Shown piece by piece: positions 20,235 to 31,091 of a stretch of 43,688 nucleotides of DNA; position 1 is the first letter of the stretch, and every line of letters starts with the position of its first letter. The position numbers and the translations under genes are program-made. The stretch spans positions 6,430,009 through 6,473,696 of the forward strand of contig CM012955.1 of assembly GCA_000181795.3 (NCBI GenBank), given 5' to 3'. The stretch is from Trichinella spiralis. Lineage: Eukaryota; Nematoda; Enoplea; Trichinellida; Trichinellidae. The notes beneath the pieces were generated by a model. That model was not told where the DNA came from, did not search any database, and saw nothing but the letters and a program-made list of their open reading frames with translations.

Positions 20235-22180
20235 TATTTTGAATTCCATTTTAAATACCATTCTGTAACAACATTTATTTTCCATTTGTCATTTTATCAA
20301 CAATTCAAGATCAACTTGTGATATTCTTTGTGGCACCAATGCCTTTGTTGATTTTGAAAGAAGAAAATTGATCCAAAATGCTTTACATTTATCCGCCCGC
20401 GTTCATAAATACTGTTCAAAAGAAATGTCAGCTAACAGTTGCTTTCACTCATCATATAAATTACCTTCTTAGCTAACAATTAAATAAGATTTACGCCTAA
20501 GGTTTTTTTCTGTTTGTCAGATATTGTACTAATTAAGGCTAGTTGAAAGCTATTCAAGTACAAAGGGAAAACGTAAAATTGATAAATTGTCCACATCTGC
20601 AGTTTTCAGCTGAAACTGGGAGTGGTGATTGTTGAATGTTAGCATCAAAATACTTTTCTGATTTTGCCTGCCTGTTCTCTGAAAATATTTTTGGCTTGCA
20701 AAAAAAATTAATCATTCCAATCTTTCTTTCGCTCCTATTCACAAGAGTTCTTGTTTTTTTTCTTATGTTTCATTTAAATAAAAAATAAAATCTGGAATTC
20801 TGTTTAAAATAAGCATCGGTGATTATACATTTTGTGTAAACTGTATTAAATTTGTTTTTCAATATCTAAAGTAAAACCGACTACTGGGTTGATTAAACAT
20901 TAAAGTTGCAATTCTTGTATTACGATGGTTCAACATTCCAGATCAAAAAGGATATGTTGGATTTCGAAATCATTTTACCAAACAAAACTGAAAGCAAAGA
21001 AAGTTATTTATCATCTCAAGTTCACTCCATTATGGGTGTATCTATTATCTTGCTCTAGCAACTCATCTGCGCTGCCAAAATATAATCATTGCGGATTATC
21101 ATCGTCGACAGGCATGAAGCATACATTGATCTTTCATTTACCGCCATAACTTTCATTCCCATTATTAAGCGTGAATGGTAATTGGACACTATCATGAGGT
21201 TCATTGCCTGGGTCAAACAGTAAGTTGTTCATTTGAGAAAGCGTCTGCAGCATTGTGAAAAATGCAGACCACCAAAAGCACTGCTTGAATTTGTCTAGTA
21301 GTACATTTATATGGCATCATAATGGTTAGAAATATTGAAATGCCAGCTTCTGTAAGGTAACGTAAAATTTTGAGGAGTATTCAGTACAGTATGCACTGAT
21401 TTCACATTATATCGATGATCTGTGAAAAATTTCTCAGATATAGTGTAGCCGCTACACAGGTTGAACTGAAAATGCTTATGCCCAGCTTAGGGGAAATTTA
21501 ACTGCAGCACATGTTTGTTGGTCTAGTAAAATTTTAGAAAATCCTTCCTGCTGAATGTTGACCTGACTCGTGATAATTGCTGTACATCTTTCTTCATTGT
21601 CAAGCTAGCGAACAAGACTAGCTCTGTTACCATCGTAAAAAGTCATTACATGTCAAATTATGAAAACAAAAAATGACTTAGATAAACACGTTTACTTAAC
21701 ATCTCTTTGTTCAGTTATCTCTTTTTCAGTCTGTTCATTTGTTGCTTCTGTATTTTTGTAGAATAATGCAATTGGATAATAAAGATATTTAATTTGTAAA
21801 GAACAAGACTGTCAATTACATTTTTCTTTAATTCACTTCTCAGTGCTCATCACTAGCTTGTGAGATATCTTTCGAATGATGGAAATAAATAATAATGAAA
21901 TTCAATTTGCATCTCAAAGAATCAACATAAGCTAATACACAAAAGGGAACAGCTGCACGCTGAAGTGCACAGATCATACTGATAAATACGAGTTGTGAAT
22001 AAAGATACAAATGATGGCTTAATGTAGCACATTATTATTGCGATATTACAGGCAATCCATTTTTTTCAATACAAAGATTAGTTGCTCGCCGTGGCAAAAT
22101 GTCTCCAAATTTAGAAATGGACTTATTGTACTGCCCATCTTTGCTCATGGTATATATTGCAATAAAGTTCAGATTTGTTG
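20235..22180. repeat. 2 kb dispersed repeat, copy b (uninterrupted, with the empty piggyBac site)
   Basis: This is the full-length partner of the 4.3-8.06 kb copy without the piggyBac insertion. The target reads ctgtattaaatttg at 20,841-20,854, with TTAA at 20,846-20,849. The equivalent in copy a is ttgtaTTAA | element | TTAAgttcg. It runs directly into recognisable MULE transposase sequence at 22.2 kb. Short plus-strand open frames within it have no motif support. Confidence 0.7.
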
Positions 22181-22199
22181 TAAAATGAAAGATTATATA

Positions 22200-22745
22200 T
22201 TATATATCTGTCTAGTTCAGAAGCCTTATGGTAAACAGAAAAGTTGCTGTGGAAAACAACCTGTTGATCAGCATAAACCTGAAGAAGTAAAATGCAAAAG
22301 CAAACTTACAAGAATAAAATTGAGCAATGAGATAATGTTTTGTTATCAGTGAAATGTAAAATGGTTTGGGAACTGCTTCTGTACTGAAAGTAAAACAGAA
22401 CGTTCAAAGTCCATAATTATACATTTGGGAGCAAGTCCGGGAATTATTTCTTTCAAAGCACTGAACATGCTTAGATAAGTGTTAGACGTCTGTTATAGGC
22501 AGCAAAGCGTAGGCCATAGGAAGAAATGAATCTTCTCTCCTGCAGTCCATGGCAAAAAGTTGGGCAAATAATGTTGTAACTGCGCTAAACGTGCCATCAA
22601 TTGCCAACCCCTCAGAATCAAAAATAACAATGATCAGTATGCAGATCAGTCACTCGTGCACCGCATCTACCAAGTGGAATTTTCCCCCGTCATTTAGATA
22701 CTTGTATTCTTCCGGAATGACGAGGTCTAAATTTATTTCATTAAT
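22200..22745 (-). pseudogene. MULE (Mutator-like) transposase pseudogene fragment
   Basis: Read on the minus strand, pieces in order match the MULE transposase domain: LDLVIPEEYKYLNDGGKFHL (about 22,730-22,670); LAIDGTFSAVTTLFAQLFAM then FLPMAYALLP (about 22,605-22,500), carrying the first catalytic Asp in the family's DGTF motif; NTYLSMFSALKEIIPGLAPK then CIIMDFERSVLLSVQKQFPN (about 22,485-22,360), carrying the second Asp in MDFE; and FHSNFSVYHKASELD (about 22,255-22,210), matching the FHFTQ-x-YRK block. The pieces lie in different frames with stops between them, so this is a decayed gene. Only the central catalytic region is recognisable; FLYWCH-type N-terminal and SWIM-type C-terminal domains were not found. 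Terminal inverted repeats were not identified. Confidence 0.8.
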
Positions 22746-22749
22746 TTTA

Positions 22750-24780
22750 TTATTTAATTGAATTTCATTAAATGGGATCAACTTCAAAAGTTTCGCAAAA
22801 TAACTTAAATTTTTAAGCATCAGCTTCTACTTCAGTTTTTAATCTTTTAAAAAAACTCATTGTGAAAGTAGCAGTTAGCTCGCATTTGTTTAAAATTTTC
22901 AAAAAATTTCTAACTTCACCTAGAGCTTTACAATGATTACTTTATTGATTTTCATTTTCAAATTATAAATATTGTTCATACGCTTTAGTAGTTAAAATTT
23001 TGTAACACTCAAAGCAGATAAATGCTAATTTTCAATGCTAATTCAAATTATTGTTTTTATATATCTTCACTTATAAAAGCATCATACAGACAACAGTATC
23101 ACATATCATATACGCTGAACAGCTAAAATGAAACTTCACAACACACATTTTAACATTTTAATTTAATAAGAGATCATCATCATCATCAAATGATCAACAT
23201 TTTAGAAAAATGACTACTTTAAAAAATATCCTGCCTTACTATGTTTTGAAAATATTCTTGTATAATACATCTATTTTACGAAATAATCACAAAATACTCT
23301 GATATGTTTTTATTAGATTTATTATTATTTGTTATTTTATCATCTTGATATAAATTCAAAGGTAATCAACCATAGTAAAATATTAGAGAACATTTTGAGA
23401 TGACACTAAAGCTGTAATTGAGATGCACGTTAGAAAACTAAAATTGAAAACGAAAAATACATTAATATATGAAAAAGGTTTTGAAATGAAAAATTTAAAA
23501 CAATAACTCACGATAAATTTTTGATACAATTTATAGAAGAGATAAATGAAACAAAACATCCTGTGAAATGGGATCAACGTGATGAATTGAAACTGAGATG
23601 ATGGAATTTTGCTAACAGAAAAAATAAGCTTGCGGTGAATTTCAATTTCCCAAGAGAAGCAAGCAGTAGATCATTTGAAAATCATACATACGGTAAACTA
23701 GCAGAATAAAAATTGAAATTTACTCAACTTAATTTGTTCACATATCTCAACTGTAATCTGGTACAGTAGAAATAGCAAATAAACATAGATATTCAAGCAG
23801 ATAGCTGTGTAAAAACTACAATGATGTTCAGTGCAACAGATCGGTAAACTGTAGGGAATGTTGATGAAATATAAAATCGTGCACCAGCATAGACACATGT
23901 AAATGGCATATTGTAAAACAGTAGCCTCGAGTAAAAAGTGAATAATGTTATTTATACCAATAATAATTGTGAAAACAAAGCGGATAAGTAATATCATTCA
24001 ACTGATTACCACCAACAATGCATAACTTAAACAAAAGACAAACTATAAAAACATTAATTACTGTGAAAAGCAAAATACAATACAATACAATACAATACAA
24101 TACAATTTTCATGTTTTCCTTCTTTATTGCATAATTTATAAAATAAATGAAATAATTTTCAGTTATGTTCATTTTGATAGAATGCTTCATTTTGGCATCA
24201 AAAATGGATAAAATTACTCTACAAAGATGCATATCACCAACTCAGTTGTACAAAGCATCAATAAATCACAATTATTTATTCACTACTAATTATGAAAATT
24301 ATTTCGTGTCAGTAATGAATTTATAAAACTGATAAATATATGATTCATATTAAAAGCTAAATATGAAAAATTAATTGCGTACGCATACATTTTTTTTGTT
24401 CTATTTTAATTGAACTTTCTATGTTTACTTTTAGTAGGTATATTGTATTTTAATTCCGTTTCAGAAATATAACGGAACACTGACAGAGTGCAATCACTTA
24501 GTAAGGCTACAGCTTAAGCAGCATGAAGTCGCTCTCTCGTGAAGTTTTGGATTCTTTTTCAGTGAATCTTCATGACGGTATGTTTGAGAAAGCAAGCATC
24601 TGAACCGCGTACGTTTGACGTATATATATGTATATATATACACCTAATTATAATGTTTATTTATTGGTCAAATGCATGATGAGGTGTGTATGCGAACAAA
24701 GGGGTTGTTTTCTGTTTTGACTGATGACTACTTTTACGTCCACACTAACACGTGTTAGTTATATCTATATATATATTATA
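22750..24780. other. AT-rich spacer, no gene seen
   Basis: About 2 kb of very AT-rich DNA. The minus-strand open frames near 23.4-24.2 kb are low-complexity, Phe/Ile/Tyr-rich translations of AT-rich sequence without motifs or repeat partners. A pentanucleotide microsatellite is annotated separately. Confidence 0.5.
24073..24106. repeat. (AATAC)n pentanucleotide microsatellite
   Basis: About six tandem units of the aatac type. Confidence 0.9.
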
Positions 24781-24782
24781 TA

Positions 24783-25015
24783 TTCCAATCATTGATGAAA
24801 ATCAAATTTCGCACACGTACGAAGAAGTAGTAAAAGGAAGCAGCACTTTTACAATGCTTCGGTGGAAAAAGTTGGACATGGGTTTTCAACTGACAGCCAA
24901 AACTGTACTAATCTTGTACGATCAAAATTGATTTTAAACGAAGAATCTTCAGACAAATCGATTAATAAATTCTCCACCTGCTTTTGTGGTACGGACAACA
25001 TCTGCGTGCTGTGAG
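24783..25015 (+). repeat. Second copy of the 1614-1840 segment
   Basis: Shared blocks with the reverse complement of 1614-1840 include ttccaatcatt, aaaggaagcagcactttt, tgggttttcaactgacagcc, aaaactgtactaatctt and ttttaaacgaagaatcttc. The frame that is open in the other copy is broken here, and the flanking sequence differs. Confidence 0.75.
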
Positions 25016-25449
25016 TAGCCGGACAGAAATAGTGATTCTCAAGTGATCGGTAATTGAATCGAAAAGTTCAATTGTTCATCCAACAATTAAAAGTTTCCAA
25101 ACCAAGTTAAAGACAACAACTACTGCTGCATTTGAAATATTTTACGCGACCCAAACTTCCAGAACCACTGCATTGGAACATTTGGCGTAAATTGCAGGGA
25201 ATTTTTTCATGTACAAAATTTTCTGCGCACGTATAGGAGAAAAAATCCATGTGTATAAAAAAACTGTATAAGCAGAATTACCCACCAGTTTAAAAGATGA
25301 AAGGAACAATGAGATGATAAGATGCACACATTTTTTGGATCCATTTTGCGACTGCAACTTGATACAGCTACTGCGAATTTCCTACTGGTGCCAGTGTAAG
25401 TGATTCATATTGAATTCTAATTTCCAACGAGAAAAGAAAAGGAAAATAA
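25016..25449. other. 3' flank of glutathione synthetase, no gene seen
   Basis: Contains the downstream region of the glutathione synthetase gene. No clear AATAAA signal on the minus strand was picked out, and short open frames lack motif support. Confidence 0.4.
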
Positions 25450-28042
25450 TCAAGGCAACAACAAATGCGGAGTATCCAAAGCGGCAGCACCGACCATCAC
25501 GCCGCCCTCATCTTCTTTGCTAGGCTTGGTGCGCAACAAAAAGCCACCGTCCCTGCTGCAACTGATAATCTGCTGTCCATTGGCTAACGAATAGCCAAAA
25601 GTGCCCAGTTCTGAAACCACCGACGTCTGTTCGGCTGGAATATTGGCGCGAATGATCCAATTGTCAAAGGTCGGTGGTCGAATTCGTTCCATCAACACAT
25701 AAGCTGAGCGTTCGTTACTGCACAGTTGGTTCAGTTGTTTAATCAAATTTTGGCCGTAAAAATTATTGCCACCCCCTTCTAAATGGGGTTTCAGGACGAA
25801 ATTGTCGGCATTGGCGTCGACGTGTTTCATCAATTCATCCGCGCCGGCTTTCGACGCGTCAAGATCGTGCATGGGGACGGTGACGCTCTTCATCTGACGG
25901 TACATCTCGTCGTCGTCGTCGTCCAAAATCTTCTGCTTCAGATTCACAGGCCAAACCAGCAGTTTGGTCTTGTCGATGACGCTGCGCAGCGTGTCCGAAT
26001 TGCTCAACAACAACTGCATCCTTTTCATGCCGGCAAGATGAAAACCAATCCAGGGGCATTTGATCGCTTCGGACAGTTCAATTTGCAAAAATGCACTCCA
26101 CACATCCTCGTTTGGGAAATGTTTGGGCAAATAGCCCGTTCTATAATAAACGACGGCCACTTCGACGCCGTTCAACATCAGCCGACCACGTCGATCCACC
26201 GCTACATTGCCGGGACAATCAGTCAGACGAAATCGCCTCATTGGGACGTGCTGAAATTCCGCCAACGATTGAATTTCATATTCTACAAGCCGTTGATCGG
26301 CAAAATTGCGCAACTCGTCCTCGACCATGATCAAAATGATCGCCTCCGAATGACCATATGCGCGCCAGGCGGACAACAGTCCCAAAGCCACTGTTTCCAG
26401 AGCGTGATTTTCCGGCAGCAGATCCAACTTCGCATTTTCCACCATTTGACTCAACATCAACCGGTGCCACTGACGACAACGCACGCCCAGTCCGGCAAAA
26501 CTGGCAGCAACGTGATTCACCTCCACCTGTTTAAGACTGTACGAACTGTTCGGCTCTTCCTGCATCATGTAATCGCAACGTTGAATGTTCAACACCAGAC
26601 GTGACATCATGTTGCCGTGCTTCATCACTGCACGATAAATTCCAAAAAGTTTCGAAACAAATACATCACTAAGCATCACCGGAGACAGAGCATCTTCCAT
26701 AAAGTCATAATCAAACGCTATCTGATGGTATACTGCCATCATTGCCTAGAAAAATATTTGCAAAAAAATATGAAAATTATCACAATTTTCAAAACATATA
26801 TATATATATATATATATACATCGAAAGCAACAATACCCATCTGCAGTTTAAAAAAAAAATTGAAACAATATTATTATCATCATTATTCTCTGTGCAATTT
26901 CTCAAATGACTCTCTCATAATTACATATAATTCACTTCATTCCGTCGATATATCAACAAATATATACATAATTTTATGTTTTTTCAAGAAAAAAAATATG
27001 CTGCTTAAATGTACTACTGGCCTGGTGGCTTGAAATAAAGCAGCATCCAATTTTAGAAGCGATGAACTTTCACAAAATTTACAAAAGCACACTTTGCTTA
27101 TTCTCTCCATTGTTAAACGCTTGTCCACGTGGAACACATCCGATTGAAACACTGCCCCATATTATTGTCGAAAAAATGACCAAATAAACCAAAAACATTC
27201 AATAAACTTTAAACTTAAAATAGTTGAAAACTTGCAGCTGATCTAGACGAAACTTGTTCAACAAAACAACCAACACATTCCAAGTGGAGTGCGAGAATTT
27301 TTCCAATTCCATTTCCACTTCTTATATTATACAAGTCATTCGAAAATGAAATGATGACGATGAACAGTGAAAATTTGACTAGAACCGCTTATCAGAAAAT
27401 TTCTGCTTCACAGTATAGAAAAGCGAACGGCCGGCCGGCCATCCGTCACGGTCATTCATCGCATCGTTTTCACTATTGTTCAAGGTTCGTTGATACAGTA
27501 TCTTTTACTACAGCACAGAAACAGTATGCACACAAAGCAAACTAAAACGATCAATCGATTCTACGCAAGCACTGCACCGAACGAACCATATACACACCTA
27601 TTGCCTATTATACGGGGTAGAAAATTTTAAAAACAAAAATAACAACAACAACAACAAATGGAATCTTTCTGCTAATCGAATTAAATGATGAAGCGCAACA
27701 TTGAATTGAAAATAAATAATCAATTCGATTTTCAGATCATTTTTCCATAATTAATTGTTAACAGTGAAATTTGCAAATGTAACAAGCACAATGCTAATAA
27801 CAATGAAAAAAAAAATAACATCAAAAACTAGACAATCAAGTTTCAGTAAATTGCTTCAAAAATTTAATCGTTTTTTTATTTCAAAAGCTTAATTTACTAT
27901 TATTTTTAAATTTAAATGTGTTTAATTTTTCTGAAAATTATGAAAAAAAAAGGCATATTATATTTATCTGCTAATTATGGTATAATTGAAAATTGTTCAT
28001 TTCAAAATAATATTCTTTTACTGACGATGACTTAAAATGATG

Positions 28043-28078
<36 letters not shown>

Positions 28079-28413
28079 GTAAATGGAGATGATGGTAAAA
28101 AATGGAATTTTCAAATAAAAGATGTATAATAATACTTGGTGTAAATTGACGGCAGTGTCGAAACAGCTCTTCGAAAATGGAGATGGTAAAAGAGTGAAAG
28201 GGGCAAGCTGTACTTCGTCACTGTTTTCATATTTTCCAGGTAGTCGTATGCAAAGACCGTGAATCTGAAACAATTTTTAAAAAAATCATTGAAAAATACG
28301 TTATTTATAAGAAATAAAAGAAAAAATACCTGAGCCCAATCTTTGGCAGAGTCGATCAGTTCGTCAAATGTAATTCCAGGGGGAAGTTTGATTTTTGAGA
28401 ACACAGTCGACAT
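25450..28413 (-). CDS. GSS: Glutathione synthetase, 3 exons, 502 aa
   Basis: Catalyses ATP-dependent ligation of glycine to gamma-glutamylcysteine, the second step of glutathione synthesis, in the cytosol as a homodimer. Exons (minus): 28,330-28,413; 28,136-28,264; 25,450-26,745. Both introns are GT-AG and phase 0; intron 2 is about 1.4 kb. Exon 2 ends AVNLHQ and exon 3 begins AMMAVYHQIAFDYDFMEDAL; the joined sequence aligns without gaps to the family's helix after FTLLPSPF. Catalytic landmarks: EVNHVAASF (metal-binding Glu about residue 146), FVLKPHLEGGGNNFYG (ATP-grasp glycine loop, about 388-402), YVLMERI, and LLRTKPSKEDEGGVMVGAAA near the C-terminus (the substrate-binding Arg/Lys and A-loop). 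Slightly longer than the human enzyme (474). The ATG at 28,411-28,413 is preceded by an acceptor (tttttcag) 18 nt upstream. It looks fully functional. Confidence 0.95.
26795..26820. repeat. (TA)n microsatellite in GSS intron 2
   Basis: An uninterrupted TA run. The rest of this 1.4 kb intron is AT-rich with no nested gene recognised, apart from a short GC-rich palindrome, ggccggccggcc, near 27,429. Confidence 0.85.
28046..28078. repeat. (AAT)n microsatellite
   Basis: A run of about ten aat units in GSS intron 2, close to exon 2. It is one of several trinucleotide tracts around the GSS and caspase genes (also about 28,590, 28,750 and 28,840). Confidence 0.9.
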
Positions 28414-28894
28414 CTTCAATCACACAATCAACTGAAAAATAAATAAATATATATATATACAGACTGTGTTCAACAGAATACTGTTACAGTCGAACAGTAC
28501 AGTCAGTCGCTGTTTCCAAAAAAAATGGCCAATTTTACAACAATCCAGTTAAAAAACAGGATGAAAAATATTTCGTAAAAACTCATAATAATAATAATAA
28601 ATATGCGTGGAAAAGTTACACGTACAATAATGCTAAAGGTATACTACAACTGCCATCAATGAGCATGAAAAATTTTACTTTCATACCATGTAAAATAAAT
28701 AATAAATTGTAGTGAAATGGCATCGTACCTCGTAAATAAGTTGAGCCAGTAATAATAATAATAATAATATGAGGATGAGGTTTCTGGAAACGTGACCAGT
28801 TAGTTATTTGAGTTAGAAATAAAAGTTAAAAAAATAAATAATAATAATAATAAGCAACATATTGGTGAGGTGAGTAGTATTTGAATTGTTCCAA
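28414..28894. other. Caspase-GSS intergenic spacer
   Basis: 480 bp separate the caspase stop from the GSS start on the same strand. The spacer holds (aat)n tracts and no other recognisable feature. The short distance and shared orientation would allow co-transcription, but nothing here proves it. Confidence 0.5.
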
Positions 28895-30312
28895 TTATTC
28901 GTAGTATCCCGGCAAGAAGTAAAATTTTTTACGCAATCGACTACACGGCTCCGGAACTTGTACACTGCCGCATGAACTCATCTTCGAAGCAACTACATCG
29001 TTTACCTGGAAAAAATGACAAAACGAATTGAAAAAAAAAATTTTTTTATCCAACCCACCCCTATATAGCAGATGAAAGAATAAATGGAACCCACTCTTGT
29101 AAACAAGTGAAGCACTTCTTCTTTCCATGCGTACTCGCTGAACACCTCGCACACTGCTTGTATGAACCAAGTACCACGCAACGAATTACGCCAACTGACA
29201 AAACCTTAATTAATAATAGATTTGTTTGTAAATTTTTTGAAATATTGAAATAGAGAAGAAATAAATAATATTGTATAAATAAATTTTGTCACCAGGAGTG
29301 GTGGAATAGGCGATCAAAATATCGGCTTGGGTAGGGACTTTGCGACGCAACGCGGCAGCATCATTTTCGTCCAACGAGTTCAATTTGCACCGAGCATTCG
29401 CACTGCCGATGGCATCACCAGAATCGATCACATCGTGGCCAGAATCATAACGTTCTAAAAATTATCCACAAAAAAATCATACAACAAAGCCGAACACAAC
29501 GAACAACAGCAAGCGGTTTTCAAACGACAAACGTACGTCCACGACAAGCTTGCAAGAAGAACAATTTCGGCTTATTTTTCAAAGCTGGACAATTGACAGC
29601 ATCCAAAAGTTGAATCATCTTTTGAACTGAAACCAAGCCCCCGTCACTTCCGTATATTTCACCTTCGAGACCGTGTGTCAAGATGACCACAACAGCCGAA
29701 TCGCAGCGTTCGTGTTCTTTGTTCAGAGAAAATTTGACCATCGTTTCCACAATACCCTGCAACAAATAGAAAACAAAATCCAATTTCCATTATATATATA
29801 TATATATCAAAATTAAGCAATTAAATTTGAATGAGTGAGTGAGAAAAAGAAGAGGGGGACAAATTTTAAATTCAAGAAAAATTGATGATAAAAAGTCAAC
29901 ACTTTGATTGCTCACTTTTGCTGTCAAGTTGTGCTTTTTGATCACGTCGTAGCCGAGGTCAGTAAGTAGACGATAAATATTTTTGCAATCAATATCCGAT
30001 CCAAGGCGATTCGGCAAATCGCACGTAAATGCACAATTGTTGATTATCAGTGCCAAACCTTTCGGCTTGCTCGAATGCTTATAACACTGCAAATAGAAAT
30101 GCATAATTAATTGAAAAGTAAGAGAGAAAAAAAACTGAATAACAAAAATTTTTTTCTTCCATATATATTCGCACTGACGTTGAATTACTACTTACATCGA
30201 CGGTGTTGTAGTCGGCCGGTATTGTGCCTTCATTTTTCACTTTCAACCAACTCAACAGTCCGTCGGTCATGGGCACGTCTACGACGAATTGAATCGAAAT
30301 TACAAACTGATA

Positions 30313-30371
<59 letters not shown>

Positions 30372-31091
30372 TTAGAATATCATTTTTATATACCGGAAAA
30401 AAGAATCGATTCGGCAAAATAATACTGCTCGGCCGACGTTTTGACCAATTGTAATTTCGTTTCTTGCGGATTGGAATTCAATTCTTCTGGACACTCCACC
30501 AACTGACCACCACCGCCACTGCCGTTGTTGATTTCGGCCGGCTGATTTGGAGACTTGCAACTGCGTAATGCTTGTTCCAAGTGGGTCTGACCAGACCGAG
30601 CAAGACCTTCGCAAAGAGCTTCAAACGCATTCGGACCACGACGCTTGATAATACTAACAAATTCCAACCGAGCTTCGTACGGCGTCTTCTTCTGCATTGT
30701 ACATTTTTTGCATTCAACATAATCAAAATTCACACTTCATCAAAAAATTTAATAACAAAAAAATAATATTTTCTAATTTTTCGTAATAATATTCAATTCG
30801 AGTAAAGTTCTTTTTCATTTTTTCTACAATATATTTTGTCTGCTTATTTTCAAACCCCTCGTAGTTTTTTTTTTGTTTTGGAGCATTCTTATTCGGAAAC
30901 TTTGGAATTTGATTTAAAAAAAATTATAATTAAAATCAAATAAAAAAAATCTACGTTACCCTGATTGCATCGACGTGATATTCGCGAAGAATACCCTTCT
31001 GTTGCAAAAATGGAAGCAGCTCGATCAAGTCCAGACTATCAGCTAATGCGATCAAATTGCTGTCCAGAGCTTGCCGTTGCCAATCATCCAT
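28895..31091 (-). CDS. CARD-containing initiator caspase (CED-3/caspase-2 type), 8 exons, 428 aa
   Basis: A cysteine protease of programmed cell death, cutting after Asp. Exons (minus): 30,960-31,091; 30,394-30,691; 30,196-30,278; 29,916-30,086; 29,537-29,756; 29,293-29,454; 29,095-29,204; 28,895-29,005. All are GT-AG and phases agree. Residues 1-90 form a CARD ([20 protein letters not shown] ... [20 protein letters not shown] ... HLEQAL), which recruits initiator caspases to an Apaf-1/CED-4-type platform. A linker of about 60 residues follows. The large subunit has [39 protein letters not shown], catalytic His256 in LTHGLEG and catalytic Cys299 in QACRG. A spacer with several Asp ([13 protein letters not shown]) is a likely processing site. 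The small subunit has [33 protein letters not shown] and [12 protein letters not shown]. Exon 7 must use the acceptor taattaag at 29,205 to keep the PGFVSWRN motif in frame. It looks functional. Confidence 0.94.
30315..30369. repeat. (TA)n microsatellite in caspase intron 2
   Basis: A run of about 27 TA units that makes up most of the intron between the second and third caspase exons. Likely length-polymorphic. Confidence 0.95.

Noticed and set aside
24073-24106. Short tandem array considered as a CRISPR-like repeat
   Set aside because: It is a simple pentanucleotide microsatellite in a eukaryotic genome; there are no spacers.
25783-26604. Long 273-codon plus-strand open frame opposite the GSS gene
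   Set aside because: It is the antisense shadow of GC-rich GSS exon 3. It has no recognised motif, and the minus-strand frame matches glutathione synthetase throughout.
30079-30422. Open frames on both strands across caspase intron 2
   Set aside because: They arise from the (TA)n tract, which is open in several frames on both strands.
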